A program made the translations under genes and the position numbers. Positions 38,951-51,504 of a stretch of 64,000 nt of DNA are shown in pieces. Source of the stretch: Zonotrichia leucophrys gambelii (lineage: Eukaryota; Chordata; Aves; Passeriformes; Passerellidae); contig NC_088178.1 of the NCBI RefSeq assembly GCF_028769735.1, forward strand, positions 12,736,857 through 12,800,856. The letters run 5' to 3'. The notes below the pieces were generated by a model. The model had not been told where the DNA came from. It saw only the letters and a program-made list of their open reading frames with translations, and made no database searches. Numbering within the stretch: the stretch's first letter is position 1; each line of letters opens with the position of its first letter.

Positions 38951-41900
38951 GACCAGCCTGGGAACCGGCCCCTGGGGCTGTCCTGCCGCCCGGGCAGCCG
39001 CAGCCCTGGCGGGCAGGGGCTGTCGGGGCAGCGCCGGGCGCACCGCTCCAGCCGTGCCCCTGCCCCCGTCCTCGGCACGGTGAGCGCGGCCGGCGCCCGG
39101 CCGGGGGGCGTGAGGGGGCGGCGCCCGCCGCCTCCCCTCTGCCCGCCGCCTCCTGTCACTGCCCGGTGAACTCGAGGGCAGGATGTGACCGAGCCCCGTC
39201 TCCGGGGGAGGTCGGGCTCCCGGCTCTGGCAGGGTTCCTGAGGGGCGGGGCTGCTCGGGGGCCGTGACCTGTGAGCCCTGGACGGTCTCAAGGTCCGTGG
39301 CCGATGGCCTCGGGCTCAGCGTCCCGTGGCCGCCTGTGGGCCGGAGGAGCTGTGCGGGACCCGGCTCATCGCTGTCCTGCCACGGGTCAAGCTGCGCTCA
39401 CGGACTGCACCCGGTCTGCTCGGACCAAAACAATTGCATGGCAGGCTGAGCAGGAGGGCCGGGCTAGCAGCCTCGCTGCAAGAGGCGTTCTCACCTGTGG
39501 CACTTGAGGTTTTTGTGTGACATTCCTGGCGGCAGGTCGCACTGGCTGCTGGAAGCAGGGTCCGGACGTGGCCCTGGGAAGGCGGAGCTGAGGTGGGGTG
39601 TGACCAAGGCTGCTGCCCTGGCACACGTGCTGAGCTCCCGCTCGTGTTAGCCAGGTTGCAAGGCTGCACTTCAAGGTAGCATTTTCCCACCTTTCCCAGA
39701 ACCTCACAATGGGCTGTAAACTTCAGCTCTTTGTGAAGAGTCTAGTAAAACAAAAGCAATAATAAACGAACTTGTGATTGATAGTCTTGTTCTAGCCTGA
39801 CACAACTTTTTGTTGTGGTATACCTTGAGGTATAAAATGTTTAGTTTGGGCTATTGCAGCTCATCGAGGCCCAGACGTAATACACAAATACGCACAGCAA
39901 AAATTTGAACACATCTCTAGGTCAGTTGTGACTGAATTTTATCATTAGTTTTTGCATTGAGTTTTTGTGTCCAGTCTATTTCCTAGCTGAGCTGCTGTTT
40001 GAACCGCGACTAATGTCCAGAAATGATCTTGCAGATACTCTGATAAAACTGAAGCATGGAATGGATAGGAGGAATGAACTATCACAGAAGTCTTCCTGGC
40101 ATTTAGGGAGACACTGTGGTATGAAATCAGCACTGTCTCTTACCAGCTCAGTGTTTTCAGAGCAGCCAGTCTTGGATTTTTCTTCAAGTGTTAAAGTTCA
40201 TTTTTCTATGACAAAGCTTTGGTTGTAGTTGTTCGGGTTTTTGAGTACTTTCCTTAAATTTTTAATGCAAAATGCTCCATTGTTTTGCATTTCTAGATAC
40301 TGATTACTCAGATTCAAAGAACAGTGTTATGGTAGGATCCTGTGTTGGTAATAGTATGCAGTAGTACATGGTTTAGGAGATGAGTTGATGGATTTTTAAA
40401 AGGCTGGTGTTTGCTTTATTCAGTTTCAGATACAAACTTTGGTCAGTATCTCACTGTATATTTGTTTTCAGCAGTCGTTTAAACTTGCAAGGAAATCAAC
40501 GCAGTCTCCTAACTAAATGTACTGTCCTGTCCTTCCCCCATCTATTACAATAAATTTAGTTGTTGTATGGTTGGTCTCACAGATGAATATATCAATAATT
40601 ACTGATAAGCTAATTGCAGCATTGTAGACCTGTTGTGTTTTTTTTTTTCTTTCCTCCCTCTGCATAGGACTTTATTTTTTGGGGGGAGGAAAAAATTTGC
40701 ATTTTATAACAATTTGTTTTATCTTTGTCTTTGAAGCAGGGACAGTGCTAGCTAATCCTATCATTGTAGATAAATATTTTCAGTAATTTGTTTGTTGAGT
40801 GGAGGAGTCTATCAATGTGAGCACTGGCAGCACAACTTGAATATTTTGGTCACTTTCTTGGCTACAGTATAAAAACTGAACCAATGATTTAATTAAATTT
40901 ATCTCAATGGTTAGTACCTCAAATTCAAGTTCATATAATAAAACATTATAAATGATAAATGATCTCTTAAGTTTTGGTGCAACTTTACAATGTATTTAAA
41001 TAGTTAAGGCTGGATTAAAAAACATGTCATTGGTTAAAAAAGAGCCAAGAATCTGTGCTAGAAGTAGCTAAAATCACTGATGGTTCTCCAAGTTACTTTC
41101 AAGAGAAAAATTCCAGGAAACAGTCCCTGAGGAACCTTGTCCCTCTTACTTGGCTTAGCCAGCAGCTTCAGCCTCTGGACCTAACTAAAGACAATGAATA
41201 AATTACATAGAGGGTTGTTTTTTCTAAAATCTGCTTTCCAAATTGTGGAAGACTAGGCGTGTTGTGATTTATATGCTTTTCTCCAATTTGATTTTTTTTT
41301 TAACACTAAAACAAAAATAACACCCAAAATACCAAAACAAAACAACAACTCTCCCCTCAACTACCAGCAACTCCACAAACCCCAAACATTGCCTTTTTAA
41401 AAGTAAAGTCAGCTATCAAAGTGTGCTGCTGATATTCCTTGGACACTGATACTCTAAGCAAAAGGAAAGAAAGCTTGTTTAAAAATAACTTCTTGTGAAA
41501 GTACCTACCTTGGATTTATGGTATAAGGACTTGCCTTGGGTTTTTGTTTATTATCTCTCTAAATCTTTACAAGAACTTTTGAAATCTACACTATGAGGGC
41601 AGCATTTCCTTTCTGACTTGTAATGTGAAACTATTAAATGTACATTTGAGCTCCAGAGAGTGTTTACAGACTTCATGTAAACTTCCCGATGATACTTTGG
41701 GAAGGAAAGTCTTCCATTCTTTTGTTTTCTCTTTTGTTTCACCTGATTCCTGACTATCACTGTGTGTAAACCATATTTAATTACATCTATTGCAATCTTC
41801 AGGATTCTTTGAAGAATTATGGTTGTCAAATCAAGTATTCAGAAATTAATGAATTGCAAAATGAATAGAACAGAATCTTGAATGACATAGTTTAGCATTG

Positions 41901-44755
41901 TTCTCTGCACCCTGTTTTCCTGACTGCATTCCAGTGTTGCTCTGCAGTCTCTCGTCTTTACTCAGTGATGTTTGGGTTGTGGATGCTTTCCAGCTCTTTG
42001 ACCCCCAGACTACAATCTGGGGAGAAGAGTAGGTCTCTCAGTTTTTTGGAGGGGGCTTCTTCTCAGCAGAGTGGGGACACACTGCCACACTGTTGTCACA
42101 AATCTGAAACATTCAAAGAAAATGAAAACCAGCCCCCCAACACAAGTTAGTATGAAACAGCAGTATTGTTCTTGCAGTAGGTTGGCACTTCACAGATTTG
42201 TCCTTCCTTCTGAATCGTGTGTGTAGGTTTAAAGGGGAACTGGGTGTTGATGGGTGGGTAATTTCCTGCTAGACCAGCAGCTGGGTACCTAGAATGCTGT
42301 CACAGCTGTTTCCACCCCAACACTGGTGCTTGACGTGTGAGAATAAAGTGAAAGGTGCAAAGGGCTAGAGCCATGCTCTGAAATTGCAATCAGGGAATTG
42401 TCTAAGAATTATCAGGGTAAATTTGTGTCACTTTCACTTAAAATGCAGTGAACATTGTATGAGCAATGAAAAATGTTCAATGAACTATGAACTGTAACTA
42501 TGTTATGCTTTCTCTTCATTTAGCTTGAGAAAGTGTAAATGGCTCTTAAATAATGTATTTCTATTTCAAAAGTTATATAATTCACATATTTCTTTGGCGT
42601 TACTTCAGGGTTCAGAGGGTCAGACTGTGTCCATTGGGTGCTGACCTTAGTGAGAACACAAGAGACTCCAGGAGTTCTTCAATGCTCAGCAGGCAGCGTG
42701 TTTGTTGAGTTTGAGTTCCTCCAGCAGCAAGTTCTACACTGCTGTCTGAATGCCCTGATGAATGTGGGGTGAGGTTATGGGCTGTTTGAGCGGCTCACTG
42801 ATGGTACAGACAGCACATCTGCACTCAAGGCCTGCAGCTGGTTCCAGAGTCAGCCAGGGGAGCAGAGTCCCTTGTGCCATGTCTCCTGCTGCATAAAAGG
42901 GTCACTTGGGAAGTGCTTCTAAGTCTTGAGAAAGTGTTATTGTGCAGCCTGCAAATTCCACAGTGTTTTAAGCAGCAGGTTTGATAGTGGTGGCAGTTCT
43001 TAATTCTGTGGGGTATGCTTCGTAGCTGTTACCGAGCCCGGGCAAGGACAGCAAGGTAGGCAAGTTTCACATGTCGGGCTTATTTTTCTCCCAATGCAAA
43101 TGGACAAGAACAGTAAAAAAACTGCAGGTAGAAAGGTATGTCTGAGAGCTAGGCTTGGTGTGCTCACAGTGGGAAGCAGGGCAAGGATTGAAAAATAAAG
43201 AACACTAAAAAAACAGGAAACCTCCAGCAAGATAGCAGGGAACTCTACTAGTCAGCATGGCTCACAAAGTTGTTAGGCAAAGGTCATGGGAATAAATAAC
43301 TGAAGCTAGCATTCTTTGATCTAGGCTAAACTTTTATTTTAAAAGCCCCACTTATTACAGTGTCTCTCTCTGTTGTAAATACCTGTTAGTTTTTTGAAGT
43401 TCCATAATGAAGCCTTAATATGTAGAATGTTTTTATGCTACTGCTTTATAGCTTGTTGTGATGATCAGATGGCTGTTCCAGATTGATGGCTGTGTCTTCC
43501 TGGGGTCATTTCACAAGCAGTCAGTGAGAAAACAAAACTTTGCTGTTTTTGCTTAATGAATTTCTCAAGCCTTTTCATTGTTTTAGTGATTTTATTGTAA
43601 TAAACTCTTAGCTGAGTGGAACAGCAATTATAGCATGATTGCTTAGACCTTGTGGAAGATTATAGACCACAATTATCATGTCTGTCTTAGAGAATTGAAC
43701 AATGATTTACTCATCAGGTTAAAATTTGATCTGGCAAGTCGGAAGGAAAGTCTTCTGTGTGAAACATTTTTTCTTTTCACGTTTTATATGCAAATCCTCT
43801 TGATGCTCAAGGAATTATGTATGGTCTTGCCTCTACTGTTGATAGTCTGCCAGATTGTAGCAGTCAAGCCCTCCAAATAATTATGTCGGGGGGAAAAAAT
43901 CGTTTTTCAAAACTTGTGCTTTTCATTTTTCTTCAGCCTTTGTGTTTTAATGTTAGTTCCAAATTAAACTCCCATTTTCCCCCATCCTTTAAATTTTTAC
44001 TCTTTTTGTGAGGTCTTTCATGGAAGAACTGCTATTCTCACCCTTCTCATGGCCGAGATTTACAATTAATCTGCAGTTAGCAACTCTGAAAACAAGAAGG
44101 AACTGAAATTGATTTTATTTTAGCTACAGAAATGAATTTCGTGATTATCTTATGTTGTACACCAAACTGGAATTTTATTCTTCCCACTGCTTAGTGTCAC
44201 ATCTTTTAAGAAGGTGTAACTACATGCTGATATGGAAAGCTGATGTCCATGAGGCAGGATTTTGCCAATCTGCTGTGACAGGAGTGCAGCCCTGCAGGGC
44301 AGGCATTTGAGATGCATTTGGGAGAGTGCAGTTTTAGCAGCAGGGCAGGACTTGCCCAGTTTTCAGTGCAGCCCAGAGGGTGTGGCTGTGTCTGATGGGC
44401 TGGCATTTGCTTGGACCCAAGATTGCTTGACTCTCTCCATCCTGCTGGCCAATGTACATGTGTGGTGCAGTTTGTGCTACCCAAAGACACAAGCTGCTGC
44501 TTTTCCAGTTAACACTTCGAAAAATTCTGCTGTCCATCCTATCCTATACCATTTTGCCACTGTCAGTAAAATGACCCAGGGAACACAAAGTAACTGGCAC
44601 TGGGTTGGGAGCACACTTCTAGTTAAAATATTGAGAAAAGCTGAAATTCCTGGTGGCTGCAGACAAGCTGGATTGAATGTGTCCTGTTTGTTCTGGCTAT
44701 GCTAACCCTTTGACAGCACCGAGTTCAAATCAAAAACTGCTTTCTCTCCCTCCCT

Positions 44756-44770
44756 GGTTGCCTGGCAACC
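44756..44770. promoter_or_regulatory. RFX-type X-box palindrome in DPYD intron 1
   Basis: The sequence ggttgcctggcaacc is a perfect palindrome around a central T and matches the RFX-factor X-box form GTTGCC-N-GGCAAC. It sits between pyrimidine-rich tcc repeats and an ATTAGCAT-containing AT-rich stretch (about 44783-44795). The sequence shows the site. Binding or enhancer activity is inference. Confidence 0.6.
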
Positions 44771-45689
44771 TCCCTCCTCTTATTAGCATATGATTTCTAT
44801 TCCTTTTTTTATTTCATCAGTACAGTGTTACACACTCTGCTCCCTGCCCTGTGCTGCCGCCTTTGAGAAGAGCAGGATTTGTGCCTTTATATGAGACTTC
44901 GGCAAGTATGTGATTTGGCAAAGAAATCAAACATTTGGGATTAGGAACCTTTGGCCATAAATGCCTTATCAGAAGCTCAGAGGGTGGTGTTTGTGTGGGC
45001 ATGTTTTTCAAAGTCTTTTCAGTTTCATTTGCTGTCATTTTTATACTAAGGGCAGAATTCTTGCAAATCAGCACAGCATAAATCTCTGGCATCTCTACAT
45101 GTGCAGAACCTCGGTTTGTGAAACCTGCCAACGGAGATGGGCCACACAGATCTTGGGGGGTATTTTGTCCTCTTGGTCTTCATGCAGTTCCATAATGCAG
45201 TATGCAATGCCATAATTCAAAATATAAATTTTTTAAAAAATCCAGGTCAAATTGTGATTGGGGAAGAAGGCAGCTAAAGAAGTAAGTGGGAGAATTGAAC
45301 TCAATTCTCCAGTTTTCTTCTCATAATAATGCTTTTTTGAAATTAGAACATTTTGCCTTTCAGTTGGCCAGGTGTATTCTTTTATGAAATAACAGGTGAT
45401 TCAGACTAGGTCTATAGTTTAAATTGCTTTTTTTCTGTTCATAGACTCTTACAACTGTAATAAAGACCCCATTTTTTTTTTTGCTATTGCATAGGGCAAA
45501 GAATGTAAGATTCAAGTAGGAGTAGAAAAAACAACACTAGCAAGAGAAATTAGAAGATGCAGTGAGGAGGAAATGACAAAGCATGTAAGTTTGAGGAGTG
45601 TTTATATCAAGCTATGTAAAGGAGTTTTTTCTTAATATTATCCAAATCATAAATGACAAGTGAAATAATCTACTTTTTCAACATCCTTG

Positions 45690-46975
45690 TTCTGAAGGAG
45701 GGTCAGGTGTCTCAGGAAGTATTTAAGGGAGTTGCTAGGGCATGTAGGAAAAAAATGAGGGAGGCCAAAGCTCAGTTCGTACTTAATTTGGCAACTTTTA
45801 TAAAGGATAGTAAAAAATATTTGAAAAAAATGGATTAATGGCAAAAGAAAAGGTGAGGCCAACCTTTGTTCTCTACTGTTTGTGGGAGGAAACTTAGTAA
45901 TTGCAGATAAGAAGGCGGCGGAAGTGCTTAACACCTTCCTTGCTGGCTTGTCCTCAGGACAGCGGTTCCCCTGGGCTGGTAGATGGTGTCAGGGAGCAGA
46001 ATGGTCCCCCTGTTATCCAGGAGGAGGCAGTCAGAGAACTGCTGAGCTGCTTGGATGTTCATAAATCTATGGGACCAGATGGGATCCATTCCAGGGTGAA
46101 GAGGGAGCTGGCAGGTGAGCTTGCAAAGCCACTCTCCATCATTTACCAACAGTCCTGGCTCCCTGGGGAGGTTCCAGATGACTGGAAGCTGGCCAATGTG
46201 ACACCCATCCACAAAAAGGGTAGGAAGGAGCGTCCTGGTAATTAAAGGCCAGTCAGCCTGACCTCAGTGCCCAGTAAGGTGATGGAACAGTTTACAGTGA
46301 GTGTCATCACCCAGCACTTACAGGACGGCCAGGGTATCAGACCCAGCATAGGTTCAGGAGAGGTAGGTTGTGTTTTACCTACCTGATCTCCTTTTATGGC
46401 CAGGGGACCTCTCTGGTGGATGCAGGGAGGGCTGTGGATGTTGTCTACTTGGACTTCAGCAACACCTTTGACTCTGTTTCCCACAGCAGACCCCTGGAAA
46501 AGCTGGCAGCCCACGGCTTGGACAGGAGCACTTTGTGCTGGGTTCAGAACTGGCTGCATGGCCAGAGGGTGGTGGTGAATGGTGCTGCATCCAGCTGGCA
46601 GCCAGTCACCAGTGGTGTTCCTCAGGGGTCTGTGGTGGGGCCAGTTCTGTTCAATATCTTTACTGATTGCATGGATGAGAGGATTGAATCTTTCATTACT
46701 AAGTTTGTGGATGACACTAAGCTGACAGGATGTGTTGAGCATGTGGGAAATATAGGTGGGTTTTAGGAAAAAGTTTTTTATAGAAAGAGTGATGAAGTAC
46801 TGTAATGGTCTGCCCAGGGAGGTGGTGGAGTCACCATCCCTGGATGTGTTTAAAAAAAGATGGGAAGTGGCACTTGGTGCCATGGTTTAGTTGAGGTGTT
46901 AGGGCATGGGTCTATTAGGGCATGGGACTCAATGATCGTGAAGGTCTCTTCCAACCTAGTGATTCTGTGATTCTT
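45690..46975 (+). mobile_element. CR1 LINE, degraded, reverse-transcriptase region plus 3' tail
   Basis: A CR1 non-LTR retrotransposon copy in the same orientation as DPYD. ORF2 fragments appear in three frames: VARACRKKMREAKAQ (about 45730-45775), LLSCLDVHKSMGPDGIH and VPDDWKLANVTPIHKKGRK (about 46040-46235), then [33 protein letters not shown] and FVDDTKL (about 46430-46720). The reverse-transcriptase Asp residues in YLDF and FVDD (46704-46715) are still recognisable, but the frame is broken by an in-frame TAA at 46243-46245 (family Tyr of NYRPVSLTS) and at least two frameshifts. Sequence after FVDDTKL jumps at about 46757-46770 into the CR1 3' end (gtctgcccagggaggtggtg). The element closes with tcttccaacctagtgattct and the short octamer-type tail at 46961-46974. 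It is 5'-truncated and internally deleted, so it cannot move itself. Confidence 0.93.
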
Positions 46976-49900
46976 ATGCTATGGTCTGAGTTTGGCAATT
47001 TCACTTATTTCCTCCCTCAAAGTACTTAGACCTTCCTGTGAAACATCTGGGTTCTTACTGTAGTCATAGCTATCTTCCTAAACCAGTGCGGAATTTTAAG
47101 TGGTTTTAGGTCTTGCAGAGACATTTGAATTAAGAGTAAGCCCACCTATAAGAGTATTTTGTTTTTAATAATGCTTCCAGTATTTAAAGATATCATTTCA
47201 GAAAGCATTCTTAGTTTGATAAATATTAATGTATGTGATGTTGGTATTTAATTTGTAGATTTAAAGTGATAAACACAATGAAGTCCTTGAAATGCCAAAC
47301 CTTTCATCTCTGCTCAAGCCAAGGTTCAATTTTATTTTCAGTATGACATTTGCTGCCTGAAGTCTTACAAGTGACTTGACCTTAAAATTACGTTTATTTT
47401 AGTTCATTGAAATGGTTGGCCTTTCCAGTTCAACTTGACACCAGCAGTGCAAATGGGAGAAGGCAGACATGCTAGCCTGTGACTCTATTTGAAAGCAAAT
47501 TAAAAAGGTATCTAGGTGATGAATCTAAATATTTCCATTTAGATGGGATGCTAGTCATCAGTTAAAGGCAATCACAGTGCATTCTGACATTTTAATTTCA
47601 GGTTCAAAAACAATTATATATGTAATTAAGGAGCAAAGCGTCCAGGCCGCCAACCTGTCTGATTTACGTGTCGTCTTGGTGTGTGTGGGGTTTTTTTTAT
47701 AGAGGTACCTGTGTACACCACTTTGAGACTGTAGAAGGTGGAAAAATGGAAGGTTTGATTTTAGTTAATGTGTTCTTCCTAAGGACACTCTTCTTTCAAG
47801 TATTACTCACACATTCAATGTTAGGTTTGCATTTATCAAAGAGATTGGAGTTCCCTCCATTTGCAAAGAGGTTGTGATACCTAGTTTATTTATTAGTATA
47901 TTGCTGCATGTTTGCCTTGGTTTTTGGTGTGATTTTGTTGACTGTGCTCTGAGGCGCCTTATTTAAATTGGAATGTCCATTGGAATGAACTTTCCTGGCT
48001 GGGTTTTTCTCAGTCAACAAAACATTTGGCCAATGTGGAGAGAATGAAGCATGCTGCTGTGCATGTCTCTTAAGGCAGGGATGTTTTGTTGTGCTGTGCA
48101 CTGTGTGCAGGGCTCTCTGCCCAGCCTTGAGAGATGTCCTCGTGCTGCCCAGTTGCATCTCTGTCAGTCAATTAAGGAATGAGAATATTGTGCTCTGAAG
48201 GGAGCCCTTTGCACTCTTGCGATGAAAGGACAGAAAGCAGGGCAAGTTTCTGAGAGAGGAAAAAAATGATAATAAATATGTGGAGGGATCTACAGGGAAG
48301 GAGAAATAAAATATGCACTGAAAGCAGGCCATTGCTGAGTTTAATAATCACAGCATTTTCCTGTCCAGCCGTTGCACTGTTAGCATCTATACTAGCATCT
48401 TGCTCATTATGAAATGCTTGGGCTTTCACTGATTGTGAAGGGCATTCTATGAAACCCAGCTCTGTTCTGCTCTTAACAATACACTGACTACCCTTCCATC
48501 CAGGCATGTCTAGCATCCATGCAAAACTCCAGAATTCATTTGTGAAAGTAGGTAGAAGTGTTAGAATAAGTTATTAAAAATGTAGACCCATAATGGGAGC
48601 AAAGAAGATTGGAAGCATAAAGGGAGGTTTTACACCTGGAAGTTATTATAGTTATTTAGATTGAGCAAGAATAATAACCAATTGTTTTCTAAGATGTATG
48701 ACACATTTATGAAAAACCTTGAAGGATAAATGGATCTTTTTAGTATGCTACTTCCACAAAGGACTCTATGAATAAAATAATAGTGAGAGAACTCTCAGTG
48801 GATGCTGAATACTGCTAATTGATGAAATTATTACTTATTACACTGCAACTGAACTCTGCTTAGAAACACTATTTTCAGTATGATTTTTTGAAAATGACAG
48901 CTGAAATGTAAGAGGCTTTGTATTGAAAGTGAATAGTGATAATTTCTTGATATCTTTGAAATGAAAGATATTTCAATGACAGTTAAAACTGAAAAAAGTA
49001 TTTTTTCTTAAGTGCACAGATCATGGACTATGACTATGAAAATAAAATGAACTTTTCCAAAATCAATAAGTAGACTTAATGTGGATTTATGAGGCATTTA
49101 AAAAATAACTTCAAGTATTCTATTTATAATAAAGCAGTCAATTATTTGTGTCAGCAGTTTTCATATTATGTCACATTTTAAGGTTAAAAATTGGGTTTGT
49201 GAGATAGAGTATAGCCATCATATTAAGGCAAACTCTTAATTCTAAATTAAATCAGTATTGAGGAATACTGCTGATTTACTGCTCAGGGCAAAAATGGGAA
49301 TGAGTACCAGATTTTCCTTGGTTTTCTGTTGATGAAATTAGAGCCTGCTGTCCTTCTTGATGTGTCTAGTTAGGTCTGTATACTAACTCTTATGGATTGT
49401 TATCAGTAATTGGTGTGAGCATCTGCGCTCAAAGGATCACGTGTAGCGTAACATTTTGGAATATGATATGAGTGAATACGAGATCTAATTTTAGCCTTAG
49501 CAAATCTGTTCATCAGTACTAAGATGAACCTCTCTGTTAATTTCAACAGACTGCAGCATCTGAGGGACAAAGTAGGCTTGTGCAGATTCATGCACACGCT
49601 CGTGTGGGGATGTGTGTGTATGCTACAGGACACAAGATAGGAGATTAAAAGTGGTTCCCAGACTTAACTGTTTCTGTTTTAAAGTTGTGTTTGTTATTGC
49701 CCTTTTTTCAGTTCCAATTGAAAATGCAAAATTCGAAAGATTTTAGTAAGCATGAACATAGCTTTTCAAAACAGATGGAAGTGCGAAAGTGACAAAAGAG
49801 TTGGGAGAAAAAAAAGAGAAGAAGATAACCACAACAGAAGCTGTTCTAGAATGCTGGTGATGAAATGTAGAAATAAAATGAATACAGAACAGAAAAAAAT

Positions 49901-50879
49901 TAAAATATTATCTCTTCTGAAAGTATCTATAGTGTGAGTTAAGTGTCAGTAGTCAGCAGTAACCAATACTAAGCTGAAGGGCCAGTACGCTTTTGTTAGG
50001 ATAGGGTATGATAAGAAAGAGATTCTGGAAGACAGTAGAATAAGAACTGGTTCTTCAGTGAAGCAGAATAGCTTGCATGCTGCTAAATCATGGCACTAGG
50101 TGAGGAGATAAGATTGCTTTTGTGCTAAATACTTCTTGGGGTTCCTAAATCAATCAAAGTTAGATAGTTTTTAAATCCCAGTATAATGTTCTTTATGGAC
50201 TTAATCAATGAGCCCTTAGTGAAAAATACATAAGTATTGAGAGTTGGTCTAAAACTCTTTTAGTGCTGGAGAAGGATTCTTGTCATATTCTCTGATTTGC
50301 TTTTGTAATCTTAGCTAAACAGCAAACCAGTTCAACTTCTCATCCAGGTTTTCCTTCCATCCTGTGCAGGGCAGATCAGGAATGTGGGGATGGAGGCCTT
50401 CTTGTTCCAGAGGCGACTCCAGTAATTATTAGACTATTTTACAAAAGTGTCTGTTCTTGTAATTATTTGTGACACTTCCCCAGTTTTTTCCATATTTCAA
50501 ATGGAAGCTGGGAACGCCTGTATTTGAGTACAAGTAAGTATTTAAACTTAGGTAGAGTTTCAGGCTGAGAGCCATCATCCTAGAGGCTGGTGTATAAATC
50601 CAGGAGGGTAAGAGAGAACAACTTGTGGTTGTGTACCTCCTGTCTCTTTGGTGTTTTGTCAGACTCATCTAAGGAGTCCTGCTTGGTGTACTGGCAGCTG
50701 TGAATCCCCTCCTCAGGTGCTGTAAGAAGGAGCTTAATTGGGCGTGCAGCTTCCACTCCGGAGTTAGTCACCTGCCCTTACTTACAAAGCTTCTGTGTCT
50801 GTGAATGTAGGCCCTGACTCAGGAAAAGGGAGCAAACGATAGCTAAAAGAAGAGCTGACCTGAAGTCGAGTGAAAAGAG

Positions 50880-51504
50880 CTCAACATGACTTGGCAACAT
50901 GGCTCGACTATATCCTGAGCTGCATCAAAAGAAGTGTGGCCAGCAGGTCAAAGGAGGTGATTCTTCCACTCTACTCTGCCCTTGTAACACCTCCACCTAG
51001 AGTACTGCGCCCAGCTCTGAGGTCCCCAGCATAAAGAAGATGTGGACTTCTTAGAGTGAGTCCAGAGGAGAGCTGGAAAAATGGTCAGAGGGCTGGATTA
51101 CCTCTCCTCTGAAGACAGGCTGAGAGAGCTGGGGTTTTCAGAAGAGAAGTCTCAGGAGAGACCTTAGAGCAGCCTTCTGGTACCTGAAGAGGGCCTACAA
51201 GAAAGCTGGAGAGGGACTATTTTTTTTTACAGGACATGTTGTGGTATGCCAAGGTGGATTGGCTTTAAACTGAAAGAGTGGGTTTAGATGAGATGTTAGG
51301 AAGAAATTCTATACTGTGAGGGTGTTAGGATTCAGTTTAAACCCAGAAAAGCAAAGAAAGCTAAGTCTCTGTGTATAAACTAGAAAGAACTTAGAATGTT
51401 CAAAATATGCCCAAAAATTAGATTAAAACCAAATGAGGTTAGATGTTGGTGCCAAGGAGCTTCAAGGTCCCTTCCAACCCAAACCATTCCATGATTCCAT
51501 GAAG
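50880..51504 (+). mobile_element. CR1 LINE 3' end (second copy) with non-matching segment in the tail
   Basis: Plus-strand CR1 fragment covering the end of ORF2 and the 3' UTR. Diagnostic stretches are tgagctgcatcaaaagaagt (50918), gtggccagcaggtcaaagga (50936), a degenerate tggagtactg-cgcccagctctg segment near 51000, then tccagaggagagctgg, agacaggctgagagagctgg and gcctacaagaaagctggaga. It ends with aaggtcccttccaacccaaa and ccattccatgattccatga, the canonical avian CR1 terminus. Between about 51328 and 51455 the usual text (lone-copy phrases such as the gcccagagaggttgtggatg region) is replaced by about 125 bases that do not resemble CR1. Heavily mutated and non-coding. Confidence 0.9.

Larger units (their letters stand above)
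38100..39310 (+). promoter_or_regulatory. DPYD: CpG island and TATA-less promoter of DPYD
   Basis: Very GC-rich, CpG-dense block in sharply AT-richer surroundings, flanking the DPYD start codon on both sides. No TATA box lies at a sensible distance upstream of the ATG. GC-box-like sites include GGGGCGG at 38581-38587, CCGCCTC at 38651-38657 (72 bases before the ATG) and GGGGCGGGG at 39242-39250 inside intron 1. An E2F-like TTTGGCGG lies at 38843-38850. This is the usual layout of a housekeeping-type dispersed promoter, and human DPYD also has a GC-rich TATA-less promoter. The transcription start is inferred to lie within about 150 bases upstream of 38723 and cannot be set precisely. Island borders are by eye. 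Confidence 0.85.

Noticed and set aside
38162..39043. 293-codon minus-strand ORF, the longest in the window
   Set aside because: Lies in the CpG island over DPYD exon 1. Its Pro/Ala/Arg/Gly-rich product, and equally open frames on both strands, are what GC-rich DNA lacking stop codons gives. No family motif.
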